DNA of 10,745 nucleotides from JAPLGD01 sp041302745. Lineage in GTDB: Bacteria > Bipolaricaulota > Bipolaricaulia > UBA7950 > UBA9294. Below are positions 1 through 6,725 of this stretch, piece by piece. Position 1 is the stretch's first letter, and every line of letters starts with the position of its first letter. Below the pieces are notes generated by a model that saw only the letters and a program-made list of their open reading frames with translations, had not been told where the DNA came from and searched no databases. The translations under genes were made by a program, and so were the position numbers. The stretch lies in the NCBI GenBank assembly GCA_041302745.1, contig JBFYQP010000123.1:1-10745 (forward strand), given 5' to 3'.

Positions 1-549
1 CAGTTCCGAAAAGCGAAGCCGGAGGCGCTCTACGCGGCGGCGAACGTGGTCGCGCCGTCCTACATCCGCGTCGAAGCGGACGAGGTGACCTACAACTTCC
101 ACATCATGCTGCGGTTCGAGATCGAGGCGGGGCTGATCGACGGGTCGATCGACGTCGCCGACCTGCCGCGGCTGTGGAACGACGCGATGAAGCGCTACCT
201 CGGCATCGTGCCTCCGAACGACGCGCAGGGCGTTCTGCAGGACGTCCACTGGTCGCAGGGCAGCTTCGGCTACTTCCCCTCGTACATGCTCGGCAACCTC
301 TACGCGGCCCAGTTGCTCGCGACGATCAGGAAGCAGCTGCCGAACCTCGACGCAACGATCGAGAAGGGCGACCTCAAGCCGCTCCTCGGATGGCTGCGGG
401 AGAACGTGCACCGGTACGGCGCGATGTACGAGCCCCAGGAGCTGATCGAGCGGATCACCGGCAAGGCGCTTGACTCCGCCTACTTCGTGCGCTACGTGAA
501 GGACAAGTTCGGCGCGATCTACGGCTGTCAGACTCCGTCTGACAGCTAG
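1..549 (+). CDS. M32 family metallocarboxypeptidase (Taq carboxypeptidase type), C-terminal part
   Basis: The frame is open from base 1 and ends at TAG 547-549, giving 182 residues of a protein whose start lies outside the window. The M32 family releases C-terminal amino acids from peptides in the cytoplasm with a zinc bound by HEXXH and a downstream Glu; full members are about 500 residues, so roughly the last third is present and the HEXXH motif should lie upstream. What identifies it are conserved C-terminal motifs: SYIRVEADEVTYNFHI near residues 20-35, GIVPPND near 68-74, and DVHWSQGSFGYFPSYMLGN near 81-99. These match the family's DVHWSxGxFGYFPTYxLG signature closely. The gene ends inside a hairpin and is followed directly by a second one (see 524-546 and 550-569). 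No truncation or frameshift is visible in the part present. Family assignment is firm; substrate preference is not visible. Confidence 0.93.
   Translation, partial: QFRKAKPEALYAAANVVAPSYIRVEADEVTYNFHIMLRFEIEAGLIDGSIDVADLPRLWNDAMKRYLGIVPPNDAQGVLQDVHWSQGSFGYFPSYMLGNLYAAQLLATIRKQLPNLDATIEKGDLKPLLGWLRENVHRYGAMYEPQELIERITGKALDSAYFVRYVKDKFGAIYGCQTPSDS
524..546 (+). terminator. Perfect stem-loop over the last codons of the M32 gene
   Basis: GCTGTCAGA (524-532) pairs perfectly with TCTGACAGC (538-546). C533 and G537 can extend this to a 10-bp stem with a 3-nt loop. The hairpin ends one base before the TAG stop, so it covers the last codons. It has no U-tract, so it may be a 3'-end stabiliser or half of a tandem terminator with 550-569. 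The structure is certain; the function is inferred. Confidence 0.5.
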
Positions 550-569
550 GGAGTTGCTGCGGCAACTCC
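550..569 (+). terminator. Stem-loop immediately after the M32 stop codon
   Basis: GGAGTTGC (550-557) pairs perfectly with GCAACTCC (562-569) around a TGCG tetraloop, starting one base after the stop codon. The downstream sequence TGGCTGGTTTGG is only weakly T-rich, so this is an imperfect intrinsic terminator at best. With 524-546 it forms two back-to-back hairpins. Confidence 0.5.
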
Positions 570-585
570 TGGCTGGTTTGGCGGA

Positions 586-608
586 TCGGGGGACACATGC
601 CGTATCTC
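586..608 (+). repeat. Dispersed repeat copy A (TCGGGGGACACAT core)
   Basis: This 23-bp stretch matches the reverse complement of 9545-9567 at 20 of 23 positions, including an unbroken 13-base core TCGGGGGACACAT. It lies 36 nt after the M32 stop codon, in the same orientation relative to its upstream gene as copy B is to the MBL gene. Similar GGGGGACACA-type words are common in intergenic repeats of some bacteria, but no transposase is nearby. Repeat status rests on two copies found by eye. Confidence 0.5.
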
Positions 609-737
609 GGCGACGCAGCCGGATCGGCGCGTGCAACCGGCTTCCGCGCGATGCTAGGGTCCGTCCTCGCCCGCTCTTCGCTGCGCGGAGCACGGCGATC
701 CCGCGCTCGGGTTCGTACGCGTCGGCGCACCGCGTGC

Positions 738-743
738 TAGACT
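738..743 (+). promoter_or_regulatory. -10-like hexamer TAGACT upstream of the aconitase X operon
   Basis: TAGACT lies in the context GCTAGACTG, a 9-mer repeated exactly upstream of the small membrane protein gene (7783-7791 region). No good -35 is visible at 17-19 nt. Transcription from here would begin near 750, leaving a leader of about 30 nt before the ATG at 780. The call rests on the hexamer and its recurrence in the window. Confidence 0.4.
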
Positions 744-759
744 GACGGCGGAAGCGAGG

Positions 760-783
760 ATGCATCGAACGCACGAGCCATGA
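760..783 (+). other. Possible 7-codon leader mini-ORF coupled to the aconitase X start
   Basis: ATG at 760 opens a frame reading MHRTHEP and stopping at TGA 781-783, which overlaps the large-subunit start as ATGA. A GGAAG at 750-754 lies 5 nt ahead of this ATG, whereas the large-subunit ATG has no purine-rich sequence at normal spacing. The arrangement would allow translational coupling or act as a small cis-acting leader. Such overlaps also arise by chance, and nothing in the peptide suggests a ligand. Confidence 0.3.
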
Positions 784-2057
784 AGCTGACCGCAGAGGAT
801 CGCAGGGTACTTGACGGAGAGCGTGGGGAAGCGGCTCGCTTCGCCTTGTCGGTCATCGTCAGGATGGCGGAAGCCGCCGGCGCGGAGCGGCTTCTGTCGA
901 TCGAGCAGGCCCACATCGACGCGTGCGCGCTGATGAGCCAGTCCAGTCTCGATCTCGTGAGCCACCTGGCCGAACACGACGGCCGGGTGTCGGTTCCAAC
1001 CACGCTCAGCATGGTGTCGCTCGACCTCGAGCATTGGAAGACGCTCGGCGTGAACCCAAGCTTCGCCGACAAGGCGAGCCGGATCGCCCAGGCCTACCAG
1101 AAACTCGGATGCATCCCCACGTGGACGTGCGCTCCCTACCAGGGCTATCTCACGCCGCGATTCGGTCAGCAGATCGCGTGGGGCGAGTCGAACGCCGTGG
1201 CCTACGCGAACTCGGTGCTCGGCGCGCGGACGAACCGCTACCCCGACTACCTCGACATCTGCGCCGCGATCACCGGCCGCGTGCCGTACACAGGCCTGCA
1301 TCGGACGGAGAACCGCCGCGCCACGGTGCACTTCCACGTCGAGAGGGCTCGTGCGCGCGACTGGGAGACTCCCGCCGCCTGGGCCGCATTCGGATCGCTC
1401 ATCGGCTCCCTGGCCCTCGATGGGGTTCCCGTCATGGACGGACTCCCGGCGTTCCGGCCGTCGAACGACATGCTGAAGGCGTTCGGCGCGGCGGCGGCTT
1501 CCTCCGGCTCCATTGAGCTGTTCCACATGGTTGGGATCACGCCGGAGGCGCCCGACCTTGCCTCGGCGAGCCACGGGCGGCCGCCCTCGAAGGCGGTTGC
1601 CGTCACTCGGCGTCAGCTCGCCGATGCATGGGACGAGCTGTCGAACGCGGACGACGGATCGCCCGTCGATGCGGTGATCCTCGGCTGTCCGCACGTGAGC
1701 TACGCGGAGTTCGTGGCCCTGTCCGAGGCAATTGCGCGGCTCGGGGCGGCGCGGATCCGCCCGAACGTCCAGTTCCTCGTCTTCGCCGGCGCGACGACGG
1801 TCGAGCTGGCGCGGCGGGGCGGCCTGCTCGACCCCATCGAGCGCTGGGGGGCGAGGATCGTGCGCGACACGTGCCCGTTCCATTCCCCGGTCGTAGCCCC
1901 CACGGCTCGGGTCATTGCGACGGACTCCGGCAAGTGCGCCTACTACGCGCCCGGGGAGCTCAAAGCGCGCGTCGCGTTCGGCACCCTCGGCGCGTGCGTG
2001 GAGGCGGCGGTCACGGGCAGGATGCCGAGAGGAGAAGCGCCGTGGCGAACGCGGTGA
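780..2057 (+). CDS. Aconitase X catalytic (large) subunit, DUF521/AcnX family
   Basis: The product has 425 residues, the usual length for the catalytic subunit of aconitase X, a cytoplasmic Fe-S dehydratase family. Characterised members include bacterial cis-3-hydroxy-L-proline dehydratase and archaeal phosphomevalonate dehydratase, which makes trans-anhydromevalonate 5-phosphate. Visible family motifs are VPTTLSM (71-78), TCAPYQGY (116-123), GESNAVAYANSVLGARTNR (135-153), ILGCPHVS (300-307) and VRDTCPFHSP (361-370), plus TDSGKCAYYAPG close to the C-terminus. Cys117, Cys303 and Cys365 sit in the three conserved blocks and are the expected cluster ligands. The ATG at 780 is preferred because LTAEDRRVLDGERG is the normal N-terminus of the family; its own ribosome-binding site is poor (see the mini-ORF). 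The small subunit follows with a 16-nt overlap. Family is near certain; which substrate is used cannot be told from this sequence. Confidence 0.93.
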   Translation: MKLTAEDRRVLDGERGEAARFALSVIVRMAEAAGAERLLSIEQAHIDACALMSQSSLDLVSHLAEHDGRVSVPTTLSMVSLDLEHWKTLGVNPSFADKASRIAQAYQKLGCIPTWTCAPYQGYLTPRFGQQIAWGESNAVAYANSVLGARTNRYPDYLDICAAITGRVPYTGLHRTENRRATVHFHVERARARDWETPAAWAAFGSLIGSLALDGVPVMDGLPAFRPSNDMLKAFGAAAASSGSIELFHMVGITPEAPDLASASHGRPPSKAVAVTRRQLADAWDELSNADDGSPVDAVILGCPHVSYAEFVALSEAIARLGAARIRPNVQFLVFAGATTVELARRGGLLDPIERWGARIVRDTCPFHSPVVAPTARVIATDSGKCAYYAPGELKARVAFGTLGACVEAAVTGRMPRGEAPWRTR

Positions 2058-2479
2058 GGCTCCGACCGATTGTCCGGGGAGCCGTTGTAGGCTCCGTCCT
2101 CCGGAGCGACCGATCGATCAGCCTGTGGGGGGGCGTCGATCCCGCGTCGGGGACGATCATCGACCGTCGCCACGATCGGCACGGCGAATCGATCGCCGGG
2201 CGCGTGTTCGCCCTTCCCGGCGAGAAGGGGTCGAGCACCGGGAGCGCGGTGCTCCTGGAACTGATTCGGATCGGCCTGGCGCCCGCCGCCATCGTGACGC
2301 GGCACCCGTCCCCGGCCGTCACGCTCGGGGCGATCGTGGCCGAGGAGCTCTACGGGAAGTCGATTCCGATCTTCCTAGCGACCGAGGCCGGGTTCCGCGC
2401 GTTGCGCGACGGAGAGCGCATCGACATCGCCGAAGACGGTGAGGTTCGCCGCGTAACGGCGGCGGCCCCGAGGCCTTGA
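2042..2479 (+). CDS. Aconitase X small (swivel-domain) subunit, DUF126 family
   Basis: This 145-residue protein is the partner of the preceding gene; together the two form the heterodimeric AcnX dehydratase. Family blocks are clear: SLWGGVDPASGTIID (about 27-41), HGESIAGRVFALPGEKGSSTGSAVLLELIR (47-76) and GAIVAEELYGKSIPIF (96-111). The serine-rich GSSTGS loop (63-68) carries the serine the family uses at the active site. GTG at 2042 was chosen because GGAG at 2031-2034 lies 7 nt upstream. An alternative GTG at 2054 would give a classic GTGA overlap with the large subunit's TGA but sits too far from that site. The frame is open much further upstream, but no family sequence occurs there. Co-transcription and coupling with the large subunit are almost certain from the overlap. 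Confidence 0.93.
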   Translation: MANAVRLRPIVRGAVVGSVLRSDRSISLWGGVDPASGTIIDRRHDRHGESIAGRVFALPGEKGSSTGSAVLLELIRIGLAPAAIVTRHPSPAVTLGAIVAEELYGKSIPIFLATEAGFRALRDGERIDIAEDGEVRRVTAAAPRP

Positions 2480-2481
2480 CG

Positions 2482-2496
2482 TCAGGCAACGCCTGA
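2482..2496 (+). terminator. Short stem-loop after the aconitase X operon
   Basis: TCAGGC (2482-2487) pairs with GCCTGA (2491-2496) around AAC, starting two bases after the small-subunit stop. There is no T-run after it. A 12-bp GC palindrome (CTCGGCGCCGAG, 2523-2534) follows. The operon end probably lies here, but neither element is a convincing intrinsic terminator. Confidence 0.3.
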
Positions 2497-2551
2497 GCGC
2501 CGCTCTCCAGGCGCGGCCGACGCTCGGCGCCGAGTCCGGGCGAGAAGCCGC

Positions 2552-2582
2552 TTGCTGGGGCGGCGGGCTCTGATGCTAGAAT
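2552..2582 (+). promoter_or_regulatory. Candidate sigma-70-type promoter for the adenylate cyclase gene
   Basis: TTGCTG (2552-2557) and TAGAAT (2577-2582) are separated by 19 nt, 21 nt before the ATG. GAGGAG at 2594-2599 is the ribosome-binding site, 4 nt from ATG 2604. The GATGCTAG context of the -10 resembles the element upstream of the aconitase X operon. Spacing is slightly long, hence moderate confidence. Confidence 0.45.
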
Positions 2583-2603
2583 GGTCGTGAGTCGAGGAGC
2601 GGG

Positions 2604-4859
2604 ATGGACGAGCGCCAACTGGTTGCCCTGATGCTGACGGACATGGTGGGGTACTCGCGCCTTTCTCAGGTGGACGAGGCCCGAGCCCTGCGTTTGCTGG
2701 AGGAGCACAACCAGGGGATTCGCGACAGCATCCAGGCCCACGGCGGACGGGCGATCAAGGGGACGGGCGACGGGTTCCTCGTCGAGTTCCCGAGCGCGCT
2801 CCAAGCGGTGTCGTGCGCCGTCGACATCCAGCGGCGGTTCCACGACCGAAACCGCGGCGTCGAGGAGGGCGAGCGCTTCGAGGTGAGGATCGGCCTTCAC
2901 CTCGGCGACGTCGTGCGCCGCGACGGCGACGTGTTCGGCGACGGGGTCAACATCACGGCGCGCATCGAGCCGCTCGCCGGACCCGGCGGAATCTCGACGT
3001 CGGCGGCCCTGCGCGACCAGGTGTGGAACAAGATCAAGCAGCCGTTCGTCAGCCTCGGCCCTCAGAAGCTCAAGAACCTCGAAACGCCGATCGAGGTGTT
3101 CCGCGTCGTCCTGCCGTGGAGCGAGGCCGGGCAGGCGCCGGCAGCCAAGGCGGATCGGGCGAGGCTCGCCGTCCTCCCGCTCGGCAACGTCAGCCCGGAC
3201 CCGGACGACGAGTACTTCGCCGACGGGATGACGGAGGAGCTGATCTACACCCTGTCCAAGGTGCCGGGGCTGAAGGTCATCGCCCAGACGTCGGTGATGG
3301 GCTACAAGGGGACCGCGAAGCCGGTGCGCGAGATCGCCCGCGAGCTCTCGGTCGGCGCCGTGCTCGAGGGGAGCGTGCGCAAGGCAGGCGAACGGCTCCG
3401 GATCACGGTTCAGTTGATCGACGCGGCCTCCGAGGAGCACCTGTGGTCCGGACGCTACGACCGCGAGCTGGCCGACGTGTTCGAGATCCAAACCGAGATT
3501 GCGCAGAGCGTGGCCGGGGAGCTGAAGGGCGTGCTGGTCGCCGCCGCGACGCAGCGTCCGACAGAGAGCCTCGACGCCTACAAGGAGTACCTGAAGGGGC
3601 GCCAGTTCTGGGCTCGGCGCACGAAGACGAGCCTGTACAAGGCGCTCGAGCACTTCGAGGCCGCGGTCGGCGCAGACCCCGGCTTCGCCAAGGCGTACTC
3701 CGGTCTTGCCGACACCTACACCGTGCTCGTAAACCACGGGATCGAAGCGGCGAGCCAGGCGCACCCGAAGGCGCGCAAGGCCGTGGAAGAGGCGCTCCGC
3801 CTCGATCCGAACCTCGCGGAAGCCCACGCTTCGCTCGGCATCCTGTCTCTCGAGTCGAGCCAGGACGCCGCGAAGGCGCAAGGGGCGCTTCGCCGCGCGA
3901 TCGAGCTCAATCCCAACTACGCGCAGGCCTACCACTGGCTCGGGCTCGTCTACGGCTTCGAGGGACGCGTGGCGGAGGCGAGAGAGGCGATGAAGCGGGC
4001 GCTCGAGCTCGATCCTCTGGCGCACATCACCCACGTCGCCTACGCCGAGATCCTCCTTGAGTCGGGGGATCCCGACGAAGCGAAGGTTCACCTCCTCAGG
4101 GCACGCGACCTCGAGCCGGACTTCCCGGGCGTGGCGGCCGACCTCGCGTGGGCGGAGATGGTCCTCTGGAACTGGTGCGGCGCCGAGGACGCCCTCGACA
4201 TCGGCCTGCACCGGAATCCCAACAACACCTCGGCTCTCGGGGCCAAAGCGCAATTGTCGCTCGTCCTCGGCAACGAGTCGGCGGCCCGCGCGGCGATCGA
4301 GAAGGCGGAGGGAATCGCCCCTAACTCGCCGGACGTTTGGGCGCAGCGCGCCCTGTTCGAGCATCGAACCGGGCGAACGGAGGAGGGGATCCGCTGGCTG
4401 GAGCGCGTGGCCGAGGCGCGCCCCGAGGATCCGTTCTCGACGATTCGCATCGCCACCTGCTACCTGCACCTCGGGAAGCTCGCGGAAGCCAGGCGCCGAA
4501 TCGAGCTTGCCCAAGGCCATCCGACGGCATCCTCAGCAAAGACCAAGATGATCCTGGACACGTTCTGGGGCGTGCTGGCCGCGCGGGAAGGTCGCCCGGA
4601 AGACGTGGAGAAGTTCCTAGCCGCCGTCCGCAGCGCACACTCGTGCCCGCGCAGGCACACGAGCGCCGCGTTCATCCTCGTCGCCGCAGGCCGTCTGGAT
4701 GAGGCGTTCTCCGAGCTCGATCAGGCGATGGCGATTCACGACCCGTGGCTCGCCGAACTCCCCGCAGAGCCTCTCATGTATGCGGTCCGCTCGCATCCAC
4801 GGTTCCAGCAAATGCTCGAAGTCATGGGCCTCGGCCGCGTCGCCTCCGCGACGTGCTAG
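2604..4859 (+). CDS. Class III adenylate cyclase fused to FlgO/TolB-like domain and TPR array
   Basis: The 751-residue protein has three parts. Residues 1-175 are a class III nucleotide cyclase domain making cyclic AMP from ATP. The complete catalytic set is visible: metal ligands Asp13 (LTDMVGYS) and Asp56 (KGTGDGF), adenine-selecting Lys52 and Asp109 (GDVFGDGVN), and transition-state residues Asn116 and Arg120 (VNITAR). Their spacing (K to D +4, D to N +7, N to R +4) matches active class IIIb-type enzymes. About 188-315 is a FlgO/TolB-like domain (LAVLPLGNVSPDPDDEYFADGM, cut here as LAVLPLGNVS and YFADGMTEEL). About 322-751 are tetratricopeptide repeats for protein contacts. No signal peptide or membrane helix is seen, so the protein is probably cytoplasmic; many relatives have a membrane segment between cyclase and repeats. 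The gene has its own promoter and GAGGAG site, and its stop overlaps the stop of the convergent esterase gene. What it senses is unknown. Confidence 0.93.
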   Translation: MDERQLVALMLTDMVGYSRLSQVDEARALRLLEEHNQGIRDSIQAHGGRAIKGTGDGFLVEFPSALQAVSCAVDIQRRFHDRNRGVEEGERFEVRIGLHLGDVVRRDGDVFGDGVNITARIEPLAGPGGISTSAALRDQVWNKIKQPFVSLGPQKLKNLETPIEVFRVVLPWSEAGQAPAAKADRARLAVLPLGNVSPDPDDEYFADGMTEELIYTLSKVPGLKVIAQTSVMGYKGTAKPVREIARELSVGAVLEGSVRKAGERLRITVQLIDAASEEHLWSGRYDRELADVFEIQTEIAQSVAGELKGVLVAAATQRPTESLDAYKEYLKGRQFWARRTKTSLYKALEHFEAAVGADPGFAKAYSGLADTYTVLVNHGIEAASQAHPKARKAVEEALRLDPNLAEAHASLGILSLESSQDAAKAQGALRRAIELNPNYAQAYHWLGLVYGFEGRVAEAREAMKRALELDPLAHITHVAYAEILLESGDPDEAKVHLLRARDLEPDFPGVAADLAWAEMVLWNWCGAEDALDIGLHRNPNNTSALGAKAQLSLVLGNESAARAAIEKAEGIAPNSPDVWAQRALFEHRTGRTEEGIRWLERVAEARPEDPFSTIRIATCYLHLGKLAEARRRIELAQGHPTASSAKTKMILDTFWGVLAAREGRPEDVEKFLAAVRSAHSCPRRHTSAAFILVAAGRLDEAFSELDQAMAIHDPWLAELPAEPLMYAVRSHPRFQQMLEVMGLGRVASATC

Positions 4860-6592
4860 CCGCCGGTCGCAGTCTTGTCTGCCGCGAGGCAGCGGCCGAA
4901 GAACGTGACGGCCGCGGAGAGCGCCGTTTCGTAGTAATCCCTGTCCGTCGTTCCGTACGTCCGCCATCCGTGCCCGGCTCCCTCGAGGAGCAGGAGTTCG
5001 ACGTCGACGCCGACGGCCTGCAGGGCGTCCCGCAGGGCAACGGACTGCTGGTACGGGACCCGCGCATCCTTCGTCCCGTGGACGATGAGGAATGGCGGAT
5101 CGTCGGGACTTGCGTACTTGACGGGGGACGCCTGCCAGCAGGGAAGCGGCTTCTGGGCGCACGTCCCGCCGAGGAAGGCGAGGATCGCCGAGTCCGTTGA
5201 GTTGGCCACCGCGGTCAGGTCCGTAGGGCCGAAGTAGTCGACGACGGCCTGCACGCGGCTCGACAGCGAGAGGTCACCGCTCGTTCCCTCGAGGCCCTCC
5301 GATCCGTCGGTCACCCCGAGCATGGCGACGAGGTGCCCGCCCGCAGAGCTGCCCATCGCGCCAATTTGATCTGGATCTACGTCAAGCTCCTGCGCGTGGG
5401 TGCGCAGCCAGCGGACGGCGGCCTTGCAGTCTAGGACGGCGGCCGGGAAGGGGTACGTCGGGGCAAGGCGGTAGTTGATCGAGATCCCGACGTAGCCCTG
5501 GTCCGCGAACCGCAAAGCCTCGTCTTCCCACATCGACTTGTCGCCCGCCGTCCACCCGCCGCCGTGAACGAAGACGATCGCCGGATGCGGGCCGGCCGAG
5601 GACGGGCGGTAGAGGTCGAGCGTGAGGTCGACACCGTCGACCGTCCCGTACACAAGGTCGCTCTCGACGTGGGCGCCCTCCTGCGGCGCCGCCGCGAAGA
5701 CGTGCCCGGAGAGAGAAGGATCTAGGCTCGCCGGGCCGATGCCGAACCGGGCGAGGATGGTGGGTGCCACGTCCTTCTGGTCGCCCTCCCCGGCGAACGG
5801 CGCAGCAAGCCGCTCCTCGGAGACGAGCCACACCTCGGGCGCGTTCAGGTGCACCCTCGCCCCTTCGTCAAACCCGTGGTCGGTGGTTACGTAGACGGTC
5901 GTGCGGCCGGACATCCCGAGGGTCTCGAGCGTCGAGAGGATCCTTCCGAGCCAGACGTCGCAGTCGACGATGGCGTCCTCGTACCGACGCGAGTTTTCCC
6001 CGAAGGCGTGGCCGGCGTGGTCGGGATCGCGGAAGTGGAAGAAGGCGAAGAAGGTGCGGTCCTGGAACGCCTCGAGCACGGCGAGCGCCTGAGCTCCGAC
6101 GGCGGCCGCGTCCTGCGACTCGATCGACGAGACGTCTATAACCGATACGGAATGGGCGAGGGTCTCAATCAGGTTCTTGCTCTTTCCCGTGACGGCGGCG
6201 GTGGCGATCCCTTCGCCGCTGAAGTGGTCTTCCAGCCGCTCGAACAGCGTAAGTCCCGTCGGGATCACCTGGTAACGCACGTTGGAGTACACGCCCGTGG
6301 TGACTGGACCCAGTCCCGTCAGCATCTCCGCGTGCCCGGCCTTCGTGTCCGTGGCGTGGTCGGCGACCCGAAGCGGGATGTACGCACCGGCGGCGATGAG
6401 GCTCGCCAGGACGGGCAGCCGGCCTTGGGCCAGAAGGTCGAGCATGTGCGCCCGCTGCACGCCGTCCCACGAGATGAGGACGACGCTGTCGACCCCGCCG
6501 TCCGTGGTCTGCGCAAGAACGCCGAGCGCCCCAGCCCACGCGGCAAGAGCAAGCACGAGACAGACGAGAACGCGCTTCCATTGTGAGCTCAT
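4856..6592 (-). CDS. Secreted fusion: alkaline-phosphatase-superfamily hydrolase + alpha/beta-hydrolase esterase (BD-FAE-like)
   Basis: This 578-residue protein starts with a Sec signal peptide (KR, then hydrophobic 8-26, cleavage near LGVLAQ). Residues about 34-297 are an alkaline-phosphatase/phosphodiesterase-superfamily domain: Asp43 (ISWDGV), likely nucleophile Thr83 (TDTKAGH), Asp191/His195 (DPDHAGH), Asp238/His239 (TTDHGF) and His248 (VHLNAP) are the expected metal-site residues. Residues about 310-570 are an alpha/beta-hydrolase of the BD-FAE/hormone-sensitive-lipase type: oxyanion motif HGGGW (343-347), Ser416 in GSSAG, Asp509 (HGTKDARVP) and His541 (GAGHGW). Both active sites look intact, so a bifunctional phosphoester and carboxyl-ester hydrolase outside the cytoplasm is inferred. 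GGAGGG (6597-6602) precedes ATG 6592 by 4 nt. Each domain usually occurs as a separate protein; the coding frame runs unbroken through the junction, so this is a true fusion. Substrates are not evident. Confidence 0.9.
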   Translation of the reverse strand: MSSQWKRVLVCLVLALAAWAGALGVLAQTTDGGVDSVVLISWDGVQRAHMLDLLAQGRLPVLASLIAAGAYIPLRVADHATDTKAGHAEMLTGLGPVTTGVYSNVRYQVIPTGLTLFERLEDHFSGEGIATAAVTGKSKNLIETLAHSVSVIDVSSIESQDAAAVGAQALAVLEAFQDRTFFAFFHFRDPDHAGHAFGENSRRYEDAIVDCDVWLGRILSTLETLGMSGRTTVYVTTDHGFDEGARVHLNAPEVWLVSEERLAAPFAGEGDQKDVAPTILARFGIGPASLDPSLSGHVFAAAPQEGAHVESDLVYGTVDGVDLTLDLYRPSSAGPHPAIVFVHGGGWTAGDKSMWEDEALRFADQGYVGISINYRLAPTYPFPAAVLDCKAAVRWLRTHAQELDVDPDQIGAMGSSAGGHLVAMLGVTDGSEGLEGTSGDLSLSSRVQAVVDYFGPTDLTAVANSTDSAILAFLGGTCAQKPLPCWQASPVKYASPDDPPFLIVHGTKDARVPYQQSVALRDALQAVGVDVELLLLEGAGHGWRTYGTTDRDYYETALSAAVTFFGRCLAADKTATGG

Positions 6593-6611
6593 AGGACCCT
6601 CCTCGACGGCG

Positions 6612-6642
6612 AGTGTAGAGGCCCCGGCGCCTCTCGGGCAAT
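6612..6642 (-). promoter_or_regulatory. Candidate promoter for the phosphatase-esterase fusion gene
   Basis: On the minus strand TTGCCC (6642-6637) and TACACT (6617-6612) are spaced by 19 nt. The predicted start of transcription is near 6605, giving a leader of about a dozen bases that just holds the GGAGGG ribosome-binding site. TACACTCG is repeated exactly upstream of the MBL gene. Confidence 0.48.
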
Positions 6643-6725
6643 CGGTCGCCCGTCGCGCTCACGCCTTGTCTGTTCGCGTTCGACGGACCCTGAAGCCTGG
6701 CCTCCTCCGATCGGGCAGTGCGGAG

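Noticed and set aside
655..660. TAGGGT in a GATGCTAG context as a second promoter for the aconitase X operon
   Set aside because: The hexamer is poor at its last positions and has no -35; it may be coincidence.
654..1883. A 409-codon minus-strand open frame opposite the aconitase X large subunit
   Set aside because: Arg/Pro-rich low-information sequence with no family motif; the opposite strand has unambiguous AcnX blocks.
1628..2041. The open frame of the small AcnX subunit extends upstream to ATG 1628
   Set aside because: The extension is an Arg-rich shadow inside the large-subunit gene; small-subunit homology and a ribosome-binding site begin at about 2042.
2523..2534. CTCGGCGCCGAG palindrome as terminator or operator
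   Set aside because: GC-only palindromes of this length arise often in such DNA, there is no loop or T-run, and it is not repeated nearby.
2319..4520. A 733-codon open frame on the minus strand opposite the cyclase gene
   Set aside because: It is an antisense shadow of a gene with strong G/C third positions: Arg-, Leu- and Val-rich, no recognisable motif, no ribosome-binding site, and it runs into the aconitase X small subunit.
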